Assembly: GCA_963800475.1 (NCBI GenBank) | Contig: CAWDAZ010000004.1 | Location: 186,001 to 250,000 of the forward strand | From: Palsa-465 sp963800475 | GTDB taxonomy: Bacteria; Actinomycetota; Thermoleophilia; Solirubrobacterales; Solirubrobacteraceae | Length of the DNA stretch: 64,000 nt | Direction of reading: 5' to 3' | Shown here: one piece after another, positions 40,283 to 49,853 of the stretch | Position numbering within the stretch: position 1 is the stretch's first letter | How the letters are laid out: every line of letters starts with the position of its first letter | Notes under the pieces: model-generated | What the model was told of the DNA's origin: nothing | The model's database searches: none | Seen by the model: the letters and a program-made list of their open reading frames with translations, nothing else | Translations under genes and position numbers: made by a program

Positions 40283-40288
40283 TAGGAT
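40283..40288 (+). promoter_or_regulatory. -10-like TAGGAT
   Basis: TAGGAT ends 8 nt before ATG 40297 of the aldo/keto reductase gene. Confidence 0.4.
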
Positions 40289-40296
40289 CCGAGTCG

Positions 40297-41334
40297 ATGG
40301 CGACGGCCCCCGCCTACCTACCGGACGGTGCGCGCTACGACCGGATGCCGTACCGGCGATGCGGGCGCCGCGGGCTGAAGCTGCCGGCGATCTCGCTTGG
40401 GCTATGGCAGAACTTCGGGACCAGCCGGCCGCTCGAGCACGGCCGTGCGATCCTCCGCAGGGCGTTCGACCTCGGGATCACGCACTTCGACCTCGCCAAC
40501 AACTACGGGCCTCCGTATGGGTCGGCGGAGGAGAACTTCGGGCGGCTGTTCGCGCAGGACTTCAGGCCCTACCGCGACGAGCTCGTGATCTCGACGAAGG
40601 CCGGCTATGACATGTGGCCGGGGCCGTACGGGGACTGGGGATCACGGAAGTACCTGCTCGCCAGTCTCGACCAGAGCCTCGCGCGGACGGGGCTCGAGTA
40701 CGTCGACATCTTCTACTCGCATCGGTTCGACCCCGAGACCCCGCTCGAGGAGACGATCGGCGCACTCGACACCGCGGTCCGCCAGGGCAAGGCGCTGTAT
40801 GCCGGGATCAGCTCTTATTCCCCAAGGCGTACCGCCGAGGCGGCGGAGATCCTCCGCGAGCTCGGAACGCCGTTGCTGATCCACCAGCCCTCGTACTCGA
40901 TGCTCAACCGGTGGATCGAGCAGCAGCTGCTCGACGTGCTCGCCGAGGAGGGGGTCGGATGCATCGCGTTCTCGCCCCTGGCGCAGGGGCTGCTGACCGA
41001 CAAGTACCTCGGCGGCGTGCCGGAGTCCTCGCGGGCGCGCAGCGGTGAGCACTTCTCCGAGGGGATGCTGAGCGAGGAGAACCTGGCGCGGGTGCGGGCG
41101 CTCAACGAGATCGCGCAGCGCCGCGGGCAGACGCTCGCGCAGCTGGCGATCGCCTGGGTGCTGCGCGACCCGCGGGTCACCTCGGCGCTGGTGGGGGTGT
41201 CGAGCGTCGAGCAGCTCGAGGGCAACGTCGCGGCGCTCGATCGCATCGAGTTCGAGCCCGACGAGCTCACCGAGATCGACCGCTACGCCCGCGATGGCGA
41301 GGTCAACATCTGGGCACCGTCCAGCGAGGGCTAG
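40297..41334 (+). CDS. Aldo/keto reductase (YghZ/Gpr-like)
   Basis: 345 residues, NADPH-dependent aldehyde reductase. The catalytic tetrad is visible as FDLANNYGPPYGSAEENFGR (Asp, Tyr), LVISTKAGYDMWPGPYG (Lys) and VDIFYSHRFDPETPLEET (His). The MWPGPYGDWGSRKYLLASLD block and PLAQGLLTDKYL match E. coli YghZ, L-glyceraldehyde 3-phosphate reductase, and Kv-beta-like members. Converges on the TetR gene with stops overlapping (CTAG, 41331-41334). Confidence 0.87.
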   Translation: MATAPAYLPDGARYDRMPYRRCGRRGLKLPAISLGLWQNFGTSRPLEHGRAILRRAFDLGITHFDLANNYGPPYGSAEENFGRLFAQDFRPYRDELVISTKAGYDMWPGPYGDWGSRKYLLASLDQSLARTGLEYVDIFYSHRFDPETPLEETIGALDTAVRQGKALYAGISSYSPRRTAEAAEILRELGTPLLIHQPSYSMLNRWIEQQLLDVLAEEGVGCIAFSPLAQGLLTDKYLGGVPESSRARSGEHFSEGMLSEENLARVRALNEIAQRRGQTLAQLAIAWVLRDPRVTSALVGVSSVEQLEGNVAALDRIEFEPDELTEIDRYARDGEVNIWAPSSEG

Positions 41335-41921
41335 CGCGGCCGCAGCGAGTCGATCGCGAGCTCCAGGTGGCGCCGCCAGTCGAACCCCGGTGCGGCGCGT
41401 CCCATCGTCGTGCAGACGCCGCACATCAGCATCCCGACATCGCCCGCATGCGCGTCGGGCCTGACGACCCCGCCGCGGCGCGCGCGGGCGAGCAGCTGCT
41501 CGGTCCGCGTGACGAGCTCCTGGCGCTCGGCTTCGGCCTGGTCCCAGATGTGCTGACCGGCGCCGGCCAGCACGAACTGAACGGCGGCGTCGTCGGCGGT
41601 CGTCTCCGCGTTCTCACGCATCACGCGCTCCAGCGCGGCGAACGCGTCGGCGTCGTCCTCGAGCTCGTCGACCGCCTCACGCGCTCGCTCGGCGAACAGC
41701 CGGAGCTGCGCACGCACGAGCTCCGCCATCAGCGCCTCCTTGGTGGGGAAGTGCCGGTACACGGTGCCGACGCCGACGCCTGCGTGGCGGGCGACGTCGT
41801 CGATCTGCGCTTCCGCTCCGTTCTCGGCGAACAGCTCGCGAGCGCTCTGGAGGATCCGCTCGCGGTTGCGCCGGGCGTCGGCGCGGAGCGGCCGCTCGGT
41901 GTCGATCGTAGTCTCGGTCAC
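41331..41921 (-). CDS. TetR family transcriptional regulator
   Basis: 196 residues from GTG 41921. HTH: AQIDDVARHAGVGVGTVYRH with FPTKEALMAELV. The C-terminal domain (AQLRLFAERAREAVDELEDD onward) resembles the group with LmrA/SCO4008-type ligand pockets. Divergent from a DHA2 transporter whose -10 region contains a palindrome, so it very likely represses that gene and itself. Nearby CACTATAGTG is the candidate site. Confidence 0.85.
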   Translation of the reverse strand: MTETTIDTERPLRADARRNRERILQSARELFAENGAEAQIDDVARHAGVGVGTVYRHFPTKEALMAELVRAQLRLFAERAREAVDELEDDADAFAALERVMRENAETTADDAAVQFVLAGAGQHIWDQAEAERQELVTRTEQLLARARRGGVVRPDAHAGDVGMLMCGVCTTMGRAAPGFDWRRHLELAIDSLRPR

Positions 41922-41941
41922 TGGAATTTCACTCGGCCCCG

Positions 41942-41971
41942 TTGACAAACGGAATCGTAGTTCACTATAGT
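41942..41971 (+). promoter_or_regulatory. Sigma-70-type promoter with operator
   Basis: TTGACA (41942-41947), 18-nt spacer, TATAGT (41966-41971), the best promoter in the window. The palindrome CACTATAGTG (41963-41972) covers the -10, a good repressor site for the divergent TetR protein. GGAGGT (41991-41996) gives a ribosome-binding site 9 nt before GTG 42006. Confidence 0.7.
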
Positions 41972-42005
41972 GCGGAAAGCAACCGGAACCGGAGGTCAGC
42001 TTCCA

Positions 42006-43508
42006 GTGACGACGACAACCGCACCCACGGTAGCCCGCGACGCCTCCCACGAGTACACGCCGCGCGCCAAGAATCTGGCGCTGCTGCTGCTCGCGATGAC
42101 CCAGTTCGTGATCGTGATCGACGCGTCGATCGTGAACGTCGCGCTGCCCTCCGTCGGAAGCGCGCTGCACTTCTCGCGCGACGATCTGTCCTGGGTCGTC
42201 AACGCCTACACGCTGACCTTCGGCGGCTTCCTGCTGCTCGGCGGGCGGCTGTCGGACCTGCTCGGGCGACGGCGGATGTTCATGCTCGGACTGGTGGTGT
42301 TCTCGCTCGCGTCGTTCGCGGGCGGGATCGCGCAGTCCGAGGGTTGGCTGCTGGCGGCGCGGGCCGTCCAGGGGCTCGGCGCGGCGATCGTGTCGCCGGC
42401 CGCGCTGTCGATCATCACCACGACGTTCGCCGAGGGCGCGGAGCGCAACCGCGCGCTCGGGGTGTGGGGGGCGGTCGCCGGCGCCGGCGGCGCCGCGGGA
42501 GTGCTGCTCGGCGGGATCCTGACCAGCGGCCTCAGCTGGCGCTGGGTGCTGTTCGTGAACGTCCCGATCGGGCTCACGGCGGCCGCGCTCGCGCCGCGGA
42601 TCCTGCGCGAGAGCCGCGCCGAGGACGGTGCGAGCACGTTCGACCTCCCCGGCGCGATCACGGTCACGGCCGGCGTGTCGCTGCTCGTGTACGCGATCGT
42701 GGACGCGGTCAACGTGGGTTGGGGATCGACCGCGACGATCTGGAAGCTCGCCCTCGCGCTGGCGCTGATCGTTGCGTTCGTGGTCATCGAGAACCGCCAG
42801 CGCCACCCGCTGATGCCGTTCTCGATCTTCCGGCTGCGGACGCTTCGGGCCGCGGACATCGTCGGCCTGCTGGTCGGAATGTCGCTGTTCTCGATGTTCT
42901 TCTTCATCTCGCTGTACATGCAGAACGTGCTGCACTTCTCGCCGATCAAGACCGGGATCTCGTACCTCCCGCTTGCGGTCGGGATCATCCTCACGGCGGG
43001 GCTCGCGTCGCAGCTGGTGACGCGCATCGGCTTCAAGCCGGTGCTGATCATGGGCCTGCTGCTGATCGCCGGCGGGCTGATCTGGTTCTCGCGCGTGCCC
43101 GCGCAGGGAGGCTCCTTCTCCGCCAACGTGCTCGGTCCTTCGCTGCTGGCGGCCGCCGGGCTCGGGTTCTCGTTCGTGCCGGTGACGATCGCGGCGGTGA
43201 CCGGCACCGAGCCGCACGAGGCGGGGCTCGCCTCGGGCCTGATCAACACATCGCAGCAGGTCGGCGGGGCGCTCGGGCTCGCGATCCTCGCGACGATCGC
43301 GAACAGCCACACCCAGGACGTGCTCCACTCGGGCGTGCACAGCGTGACGGTCGCGCTGACGAAGGGGTTCGACCGAGCGTTCCTGGTCGGCGCCGGGTTC
43401 GCGATCCTCGGCGCGATCCTCGCGATCGTGCTGATCTCCTCACGCGACAGCCGCGAGCAGTCGAAGGCGGCGCGCGCAGAGGCCGCGCCGGTTCCGACTG
43501 CCGCCTAG
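42006..43508 (+). CDS. DHA2 family (EmrB/QacA) MFS transporter 2
   Basis: 500 residues with 14 hydrophobic segments. The helix 1 motif is TQFVIVIDASIVNVALPSVG, motif A is GGRLSDLLGRRRMFMLGLVV, and motif C is GVLLGGILTSGLSWRWVLFV. GTG 42006 was chosen from the GGAGGT upstream. Divergent TetR gene suggests induction by the exported compound. Ends in a short Ala/Pro tail. Same family as the transporter at 16632 but not a close copy. Confidence 0.9.
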   Translation: MTTTTAPTVARDASHEYTPRAKNLALLLLAMTQFVIVIDASIVNVALPSVGSALHFSRDDLSWVVNAYTLTFGGFLLLGGRLSDLLGRRRMFMLGLVVFSLASFAGGIAQSEGWLLAARAVQGLGAAIVSPAALSIITTTFAEGAERNRALGVWGAVAGAGGAAGVLLGGILTSGLSWRWVLFVNVPIGLTAAALAPRILRESRAEDGASTFDLPGAITVTAGVSLLVYAIVDAVNVGWGSTATIWKLALALALIVAFVVIENRQRHPLMPFSIFRLRTLRAADIVGLLVGMSLFSMFFFISLYMQNVLHFSPIKTGISYLPLAVGIILTAGLASQLVTRIGFKPVLIMGLLLIAGGLIWFSRVPAQGGSFSANVLGPSLLAAAGLGFSFVPVTIAAVTGTEPHEAGLASGLINTSQQVGGALGLAILATIANSHTQDVLHSGVHSVTVALTKGFDRAFLVGAGFAILGAILAIVLISSRDSREQSKAARAEAAPVPTAA

Positions 43509-43536
43509 CGGAAGGACCGCCCACCCGCTCGCATCC

Positions 43537-45723
43537 TCACGCCGTCGCGGGCGCCGCTCCTCGCGCGCGGGAGGCACCGCTGTCGCTCGCTGCTCCGCGG
43601 CTGACGAGGTCGGCGGCGATCGTGACGCTGTTCACGATCCGGTCGCTCTCCTCGGCCAGCGGCGCCGACCGGCCGACTCGCGCGCTCAGCTCCTGCTGGG
43701 TCTCGCGCAGCGGCGGCAGCGGTGCGGGCGCCCGGTGCTCTCGGACCGCGTTCGCGAGCTCGGCGAGCGCGGCGTCCAGCTGCTCTGCGAGCGCTCGGGT
43801 CTCGGGCGGGGTCGGCGACCGGGCGTCGTCGAGGTAGGCCTCCAGCGCGAGGCAACCGTCGGCGAGCCGGCGCAGGCTCGCCAGCAGGCTGGTGGCCTCG
43901 GTGGTGCCCAATCGCGTCCGCTTCCCGGCCGGCTCGTCGAGCGCTCGCTGGACCGCGGCCTCCGTGTTGGTGCGGGCGACGCGCGCCCGCGCCCGCGCGC
44001 GGCGCACCGTGTCCCGGCCCCGCGCCGACGGGTCCTGCCAGCACGCGAGCAGCGCTCTCAGGTAGCCACGATCGCCATCGATCAGGTCCGCGGTCGTGTC
44101 GGGGAGGGTCGAGCGCTCCCACGTCGGCCACAACGCATAGAAGCCGAGCGTCAGGGTGGCCCCGATCACCGAAGCCAGCAGTCGCTGCAGTGCCGTCTTG
44201 TACTCGGGTGCGCCGCCGAAGGCGACGAAGAACACGATGAACGCGGTGATCGAGGCCGTGAACAGCGCGTAGTTCGAGAGCAGGAACGCGAAGATGCCGA
44301 CGGCGAGGGCCGTCGAGAGCGCCGCCAGCGCGTACGGGCCGGGGTGGAAGGCGGCCGCGATCAGGGTCGCGATCACGACTCCGGCCGCCGTCCCGATGTA
44401 GCGCTGCAGCCCGCGGGTGAACGTCGAGCCGAAGTCGGGCCGGAGCACGAACAGCACGGTCAGCGGGACCCAGTACCCGTGTGGCAGGTCGAGCGCGCGG
44501 TACAGCGCCGCGCCGGCCGCGACCGTCGCGGCGAGTCGCACGGCGTGGCGGAAGGCGCTCGAGCGAAGCGTCAGGTTGGCGCTCAGGATTGCCCGCGCTC
44601 CCCGCGTGGCCAGTCCCGGGGGTCGGTGGAGCCGGTGTCGGAAGGGGTCATCGGGCGGCGCACCCTCGCCCTGCCAGGAGACGGCGAGGTCGACGGCGCC
44701 GCGCAGCTCCGCGCGCACCGACGCACTGCGCCTCAGCAGAGCTGCGAGCCGGCTCGCGAGCTCCGCGTCGCCGGAAGCGCGCCGGCGGTCGAGCTCGGCC
44801 TGTACGGCATCGACCGCGCCTTCGAGGCGGCCCCGGAGCCCTTCGGCGTCGCCCCGCCAACGCCCGTTCTCGAGTGCGTCGGCGACCGCCGCGAGCGCCT
44901 CCGCCGCCGCCTCGCGCCCGACCGCGAGCGCCTCGGCGATACCGGAGTCGTGCGGTTCCATCTCGGTACGCGCGTTACGCAGCGCCACGAGGTCGACGTA
45001 CGTGCGATCGGCCTCCTCGAGCAGCGTGCGGAACGCCTCGCCGGCCGGGGCCGGCGCGGCGACGTTGCCGTCGGCGAGATCGAGCGTCTGGCGAGCGGCG
45101 TCGAGCCCGGTCAGCACCGGGGTGCGGCGGTCGCCGTCGTGAGGATCTTCGACCCAGACGGCGATCGCCCGGTACAGGCGTGCGAGCGCCGCGCGTTCGG
45201 GGAGGTGCGCGTGGATCCGCCACAGCACGACCACCAGCGCGATCTGAACCAGGCCGCCGACGAACACGAGCCCGGCCCGCTCGAGCGACTCAACGGCGTC
45301 GGCGGGGTATGCCGCCACCACGACCATCGCCAGCGGCGCGATCAGGGCGACGAAGTACGCCGGCAGCCCCATGGCGATGAACATCCCGGCGCCGAAGCTC
45401 CATAACGCCAGCAGCGCGACCGCGAGCACGTCGTAGCTCCCCGTGACCTCACCTACGAACGTGGAGACGGCGGCTCCCGCCGACGCGATCAGCATCGCTC
45501 GAACGCGGCCGCGGTAGGGGACGCCGGAGTCGGTCAGCCCGATCAGCGTTGCGCCGCCCGCGATCGCCACGCCGGCGAGCGTGTGACCCGTCGCGACTCC
45601 GGCGAACAGCGGGATCCCGACCCCGACCGCGTACCGGATCCCGCGCACGAGCTGGAACTGGGACCGGTCGAACCGGGTGATCCCGCCGAGGATCCGTTTA
45701 CGCGAGACCGCTGCGTCGGCCAA
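43537..45723 (-). CDS. FUSC family (YccS-like) membrane protein
   Basis: 728 residues with two similar halves. Each begins with about six membrane helices: RYAVGVGIPLFAGVATGHTL and RLAATVAAGAALYRALDLPH, the latter followed by YWVPLTVLFVLRPDFGSTFT, typical of aromatic acid exporter-like FUSC proteins. Long cytosolic stretches (about 180-345 and 545-700) are rich in Ala/Arg and probably helical. TTG start 7 nt after a TAGGAT box. Transport substrate unknown. Confidence 0.83.
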   Translation of the reverse strand: MADAAVSRKRILGGITRFDRSQFQLVRGIRYAVGVGIPLFAGVATGHTLAGVAIAGGATLIGLTDSGVPYRGRVRAMLIASAGAAVSTFVGEVTGSYDVLAVALLALWSFGAGMFIAMGLPAYFVALIAPLAMVVVAAYPADAVESLERAGLVFVGGLVQIALVVVLWRIHAHLPERAALARLYRAIAVWVEDPHDGDRRTPVLTGLDAARQTLDLADGNVAAPAPAGEAFRTLLEEADRTYVDLVALRNARTEMEPHDSGIAEALAVGREAAAEALAAVADALENGRWRGDAEGLRGRLEGAVDAVQAELDRRRASGDAELASRLAALLRRSASVRAELRGAVDLAVSWQGEGAPPDDPFRHRLHRPPGLATRGARAILSANLTLRSSAFRHAVRLAATVAAGAALYRALDLPHGYWVPLTVLFVLRPDFGSTFTRGLQRYIGTAAGVVIATLIAAAFHPGPYALAALSTALAVGIFAFLLSNYALFTASITAFIVFFVAFGGAPEYKTALQRLLASVIGATLTLGFYALWPTWERSTLPDTTADLIDGDRGYLRALLACWQDPSARGRDTVRRARARARVARTNTEAAVQRALDEPAGKRTRLGTTEATSLLASLRRLADGCLALEAYLDDARSPTPPETRALAEQLDAALAELANAVREHRAPAPLPPLRETQQELSARVGRSAPLAEESDRIVNSVTIAADLVSRGAASDSGASRARGAAPATA

Positions 45724-45730
45724 GCTCGTG

Positions 45731-45736
45731 ATCCTA
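45731..45736 (-). promoter_or_regulatory. -10-like TAGGAT
   Basis: Minus-strand TAGGAT ending 7 nt before TTG 45723 of the FUSC gene; supports that unusual start codon. Confidence 0.4.
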
Positions 45737-45765
45737 CGTCGGGATGCTCTGGGTGAGGCGCCGGA

Positions 45766-46113
45766 CTACAGCTGGTCGAGCAGCGCGGCGACGTTCTCCG
45801 GCGGGCGTGCGAGCACCGCCCGGTCACCACGCTCGACAATCGGACGCTGGAGCAGCTCCGGTCGCTCGACGAGCGCCCGCAGCGTCGCGTCGTCGTCCTC
45901 GAGCGGCAGCTCGCGGGCGCCGGGCTCCTTCAGGCGGACCACGTCCCGCGGCCGCAGCCCCGCCTTCCGGAGCAGCGAGCGAAGCCGCTGCTCGTCGAGC
46001 GGCTCGATGAAGTAGTCGACGCGATCGAAGTCGATGCCGCGCTCGCTCAACAGTGCCGCCAGGCGCCGGCAGGTCGTGCAGGTCGGCTTCTCGTAGACGG
46101 TCAGCTCGGCCAC
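45766..46113 (-). CDS. ArsC/Spx-family thiol protein (YffB-like)
   Basis: 115 residues. LTVYEKPTCTTCRRLAALLS carries a CTTC motif (Cys12 and Cys15) where ArsC has a single Cys plus Arg triad; RPIVERGDRAVLARPPENVA is the usual ArsC-like end. True arsenate reduction is uncertain; YffB/Spx-like roles are also possible. GTG start, 11 nt downstream of metH, so it may be read through from that gene. Confidence 0.8.
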   Translation of the reverse strand: MAELTVYEKPTCTTCRRLAALLSERGIDFDRVDYFIEPLDEQRLRSLLRKAGLRPRDVVRLKEPGARELPLEDDDATLRALVERPELLQRPIVERGDRAVLARPPENVAALLDQL

Positions 46114-46124
46114 GGCGGGGGCGG

Positions 46125-49100
46125 CTATGCCTCGCTCATCGCCGGCTCGCCCTCCTCCTCCGAGGCGCCGGCGGGCGGCTCCTCGTCGCCGAGCTGGGCC
46201 AGCCGCGTCGGGTCCTTGTCGGTCCCGGCGATCACCTCGTCGGCGGCCTGGCGGTCGGACTTCGGCAGGAAGCCCGACTTCATCCCGAAGTACACCGCCT
46301 GCGGGTGGTGAGCGACGATCGCGAGCGTCGACTGCTCGGGCTCGACCGCGTAGCCGCCCGACAGCCGTAACCCGATCGACGGGGCGCCGAGCAGGCGGAA
46401 CACCTTCTCGTGCTCGGATTGCTCGGGGCAGGCGGGGTAGCCCCAGGAGTAGCGGCGCCCCTGAGCGGCCGCGATCCCGAGGTCAGAGCGCACCCGGGAG
46501 TGCAGCCATTCGGCGATCCCCTCGGCGGTCTGGACGCCGAGGCCGTGGACGAACAGCTGCTCGGCAAACTCTCCTTCGGACTCGAGCCGCTCCATCAGCT
46601 CGGTGACCTCGTCGCCGGCCGTCACCGCCTGCAGCGCGACGACATCGACGGCGCCGGAGCCGACCGGTCGGTAGAAGTCGGCCAGGCAGATCCGGTCGTG
46701 CTTCGGCTGCCTGGGGAACACGAGCCGCTCGAGCTCGCGTGGGTGGGCGGGATCGAAATCCTCCGGGTCCCAAACGATCAGCTCGTTGCCGTCGGCGTTG
46801 GCGGGGAAGAACCCCAGCAACGCGCGGGGGTGCAGGTAGTCCTGCTCGCGCCACATCCGCTCGAGCCGGTGCTGGAAGCCCTCCTCGCCACCGTCCGGAT
46901 CGCCGTTCAGCAGCTTCTGCCACGCCTCGCCCTTGACGCCGCGACCGCCCCAGTGGAGCTTGAACAGCACATGCGTGTCGAGGTGCCTGTAGACCTCGTC
47001 CATGTCGACGGCGACCTCGCGCGCCCCCCAGAACGGAGGCTCCGGGATCGGGTTGTCGGTCGCGGTCGCGCTGCGCACCGAGGCGTCGTCGGTCGGCGGT
47101 CCCTGGTCCACGGCCTCGGGCTGGTCGCGCAGCGTGCGCGCCGCGTCGCGGGTCTTGACGACCAGCGCCTCGCGCGCCTCGGGGTCGATCAGCTGGTCCA
47201 TCTTCGCGAGCCCTTCGAAGGCGTCCTTGCAGTAGAAGACGCCGGGTCCGTAGACGTCGTCGGACTCGGTTCCGTTCGGGTACAGGATCCGCAGCCCGAA
47301 GTTGCGGTTGATCGCGGCGCCGCCGACCAGCACCGGGAACTCGAGCCCGCGCGAGTGGAGCTCCTGGACGCACGCGGGCATCTGCTTCGAGGTCGAGACG
47401 AGCAGCGCCGAGAGACCGATTGCAGTCGCCTCGTGCTCGACCGCGGCGTCGAGGATGTTCGAGATCGGCACCTGCTTGCCGAGGTCGACGACCGTGTAGC
47501 CGTTGTTTGACAGGATTGTGTTGACGAGCGACTTGCCGATGTCGTGCACGTCGCCGAACACGGTCGCGATCACGACCGTCCCCTTCGTGTAGCCCTCGAG
47601 CTTGTCGAGGTACTGCTCGAGCTGGGCGACGGCGCGCTTCATCACCTCGGCGGACTGGAGCACGAACGGCAGGATCAGCTCGCCGGCGCCGAACTTGTCG
47701 CCGACCTCCTTCATCGCCGGCAGCAGCACGTCGTTGAGGGTGGGGACCGCGCCGATCTTCTCGACGCTCTTGTCGATCCAGTCCTCGACGCCCTCCTTCT
47801 TGCGGCGCAGGATCTGGAAGTGGAGCGCCTCCTCGGGCTCCATCCCCTCGGTCGGGTCGGCGCCCCCGGCGTCCTCTTCGGCGGGGCCCTTGGACTCGAA
47901 GTGGGCGATGAACTTCTCGAGCGCGTCGTCGGAGCGGTTGAACACCAGCTGATCGGCGAGCTTGCGCTCGTCCTCGGGGATCTCGGCGTATGGGGTGACG
48001 TGGTTGGGGTTGACCATCGCGAGGTCGAGCCCGGCCTCCACGCAGTGATGGAGGAACACGCTGTTGAGGACGCTCCGCGCCGGCAGCGACACGCCGAACG
48101 ACACGTTCGAGACGCCGAGCGAGGTCTTCACGCCGGGGATCTCGGCCTTGACGCGCCGGATGCCCTCGATCGTCTCGATCGCGCTCGGCTTCCACTCGTC
48201 GTCGCCGGTCGTCAGCGTGAACGTCAGGCAGTCGAAGATCAGGGACTCGCGGTCGAGTCCGTGCTCGTCGCAGCACAGCTCGGTGATCCGCCGGGCGACC
48301 TCGAGCTTGCGGTCGGCGGTCTTGGCCATCCCGACCTCGTCGATCGTCAATGCGATCAGCGCCGCGCCGTGCGCTTTCGCGATCGGCACCACGCGGTCGA
48401 GCTTGTCGCGGCCGGCCTCGAGGTTGATCGAGTTGACGACCGCGCGCCCGGGGATCTGCTCGAGCGCCGCCTCGATCACGTCGGGCTCGGTCGAGTCGAC
48501 CTGGATCGGGGCCGGTTGTGTGAGCGAGATCCTCTTTACGGTCTCCCGCATCTGGGCGTCCTCGTCCTGGCGCTCGGTCAGCGCCACGCACACGTCGAGC
48601 ACGTGCGCGCCGCCGGTGACCTGGTCCTCGGCGACCGTCACGAGACCGTCGTAATCGTCGGCCAGCAGCATCTCCTTGGCCTTGCGCGAGCCCTGGCTGT
48701 TGACCCGCTCGCCGACTAGCGTCGGGCGCGGGTCCTGGACGAGCGGCGTCGAGGTCATCATCGAACTGAGCCGGATCGGCCCGGGCTCGGGCCGCGCGCC
48801 GGGGGTCCGGCCTGCGCAGCGCTCGACGATCGCCGCGATGTGCGCCGGCGTCGTCCCGCAGCAGCCGCCGACGATCGAGACGCCGTAGCGCTCGACGAAT
48901 TCCCCCAGCACGGCGGCCAGGGTCTCAGGTTGCTCGGGGAAGATCGTCTCGCCGTTCGGGCCCTGGAGCGGCAGGCCGGCGTTCGGGATGCAGTGGACCG
49001 GAACTGATGCTGTTTCGCCCAGGAACCGGATCGCGTCGCGCATGTCCTCCGGCCCCGTCGAGCAGTTCAGCCCGAGCACGTCGATGTCGAGCGCGCCGAG

Positions 49101-49739
49101 CGTCGTCAGCACGGCCCCGATGTCGGTACCGAGCAGCATCTTCCCGCCCTGGGGGAGCAGCGACACGCTGCACTGGATCGGGACGGCGCGCCCGGCCTCC
49201 TTGAACGCCTCGCGGGCGCCGAGCACGGCGGCCTTGACCTCGAGGATGTCCTGGGCGGTCTCGATGATGATCAGGTCGACCCCGCCCCGCAGCAGCCCGC
49301 CCGCCTGCTCCTTGAAGACCTCGAGCAGCTCGCGGAAGCCGATCTGCCCGAGCGTCGGGTCGTCGCTCGCCGGCAGGAATCCTGTCGGGCCGATCGAGCC
49401 CGCGACGAACCAGTGCTCGCCCGCCGCCTTGCGCGCGATCTCGGCCGCCTTCTGGTTGATCTCGAGCGTGTGGTCCTCGAGTCCCCACTCGGACAGCTTC
49501 AGACGCGAGCCCTGGAAGGTGTCGGTCTCGACCACCTCGGCGCCGGCCTCGAGCATCGATGCATGGACGCCCTCGACAACGTCGGGGCGGTTGAGCACGA
49601 GCACCTCGTGGCAGCGGCCCGGCAGGCCGTAGTCGTCCTCGAGGCTCAGGTCGAATTGCTCGAGTGTCGCGCCCATCCCGCCGTCGTAGACGAGGACGCG
49701 CTCGCGCGTTGCGGCAAGAAAGTCGCGGTCCGGCGCCAT
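46125..49739 (-). CDS. metH: Cobalamin-dependent methionine synthase
   Basis: 1,204 residues, transfers methyl from methyl-THF to homocysteine. Domains in order: homocysteine domain with zinc ligands Cys226 (NCSTGP) and Cys293/294 (GGCCGTTPAH); pterin domain (VGERVNSQGSRKAKEMLLAD); B12 cap and B12 domain with GDVHDIGKSLVNTILSNNGY, whose His ligates cobalt; and the SAM activation domain with YSWGYPACPEQSEHEKVFRL. Full family length. ATG 49739 has TAGCAT 7 nt upstream; ATG 49748 is an alternative. A 26-bp dyad lies upstream of the promoter. Requires cobalamin, made or imported elsewhere. Confidence 0.95.
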   Translation of the reverse strand: MAPDRDFLAATRERVLVYDGGMGATLEQFDLSLEDDYGLPGRCHEVLVLNRPDVVEGVHASMLEAGAEVVETDTFQGSRLKLSEWGLEDHTLEINQKAAEIARKAAGEHWFVAGSIGPTGFLPASDDPTLGQIGFRELLEVFKEQAGGLLRGGVDLIIIETAQDILEVKAAVLGAREAFKEAGRAVPIQCSVSLLPQGGKMLLGTDIGAVLTTLGALDIDVLGLNCSTGPEDMRDAIRFLGETASVPVHCIPNAGLPLQGPNGETIFPEQPETLAAVLGEFVERYGVSIVGGCCGTTPAHIAAIVERCAGRTPGARPEPGPIRLSSMMTSTPLVQDPRPTLVGERVNSQGSRKAKEMLLADDYDGLVTVAEDQVTGGAHVLDVCVALTERQDEDAQMRETVKRISLTQPAPIQVDSTEPDVIEAALEQIPGRAVVNSINLEAGRDKLDRVVPIAKAHGAALIALTIDEVGMAKTADRKLEVARRITELCCDEHGLDRESLIFDCLTFTLTTGDDEWKPSAIETIEGIRRVKAEIPGVKTSLGVSNVSFGVSLPARSVLNSVFLHHCVEAGLDLAMVNPNHVTPYAEIPEDERKLADQLVFNRSDDALEKFIAHFESKGPAEEDAGGADPTEGMEPEEALHFQILRRKKEGVEDWIDKSVEKIGAVPTLNDVLLPAMKEVGDKFGAGELILPFVLQSAEVMKRAVAQLEQYLDKLEGYTKGTVVIATVFGDVHDIGKSLVNTILSNNGYTVVDLGKQVPISNILDAAVEHEATAIGLSALLVSTSKQMPACVQELHSRGLEFPVLVGGAAINRNFGLRILYPNGTESDDVYGPGVFYCKDAFEGLAKMDQLIDPEAREALVVKTRDAARTLRDQPEAVDQGPPTDDASVRSATATDNPIPEPPFWGAREVAVDMDEVYRHLDTHVLFKLHWGGRGVKGEAWQKLLNGDPDGGEEGFQHRLERMWREQDYLHPRALLGFFPANADGNELIVWDPEDFDPAHPRELERLVFPRQPKHDRICLADFYRPVGSGAVDVVALQAVTAGDEVTELMERLESEGEFAEQLFVHGLGVQTAEGIAEWLHSRVRSDLGIAAAQGRRYSWGYPACPEQSEHEKVFRLLGAPSIGLRLSGGYAVEPEQSTLAIVAHHPQAVYFGMKSGFLPKSDRQAADEVIAGTDKDPTRLAQLGDEEPPAGASEEEGEPAMSEA

Positions 49740-49766
49740 TTGAGCCATGCTACCAGCGTTCGAGCC

Positions 49767-49792
49767 AACCTTGACACGAGTGTGGCAAGGTT
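49767..49792. promoter_or_regulatory. 26-bp dyad between metH and DUF4337 gene
   Basis: Arms AACCTTG (49767-49773) and CAAGGTT (49786-49792) are perfect, with inner CAC/GTG also paired: 10 of 13 positions symmetric. It covers the -35 region expected for metH (its -10-like TAGCAT is at 49752-49747), so it is a likely repressor or activator site. No cobalamin or SAM riboswitch fold was found in this short gap. Confidence 0.5.
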
Positions 49793-49853
49793 CGTCGCGG
49801 TCCCGAGCCGCTCGGAGCGCCGGGACCGAAGCCACAACAGGAGGAACCAGCGG

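Noticed and set aside
49740..49853. Cobalamin or SAM riboswitch before metH
   Set aside because: The gap is about 110 nt, with no B12-box-like or SAM-box-like sequence; a promoter with a dyad explains it better.
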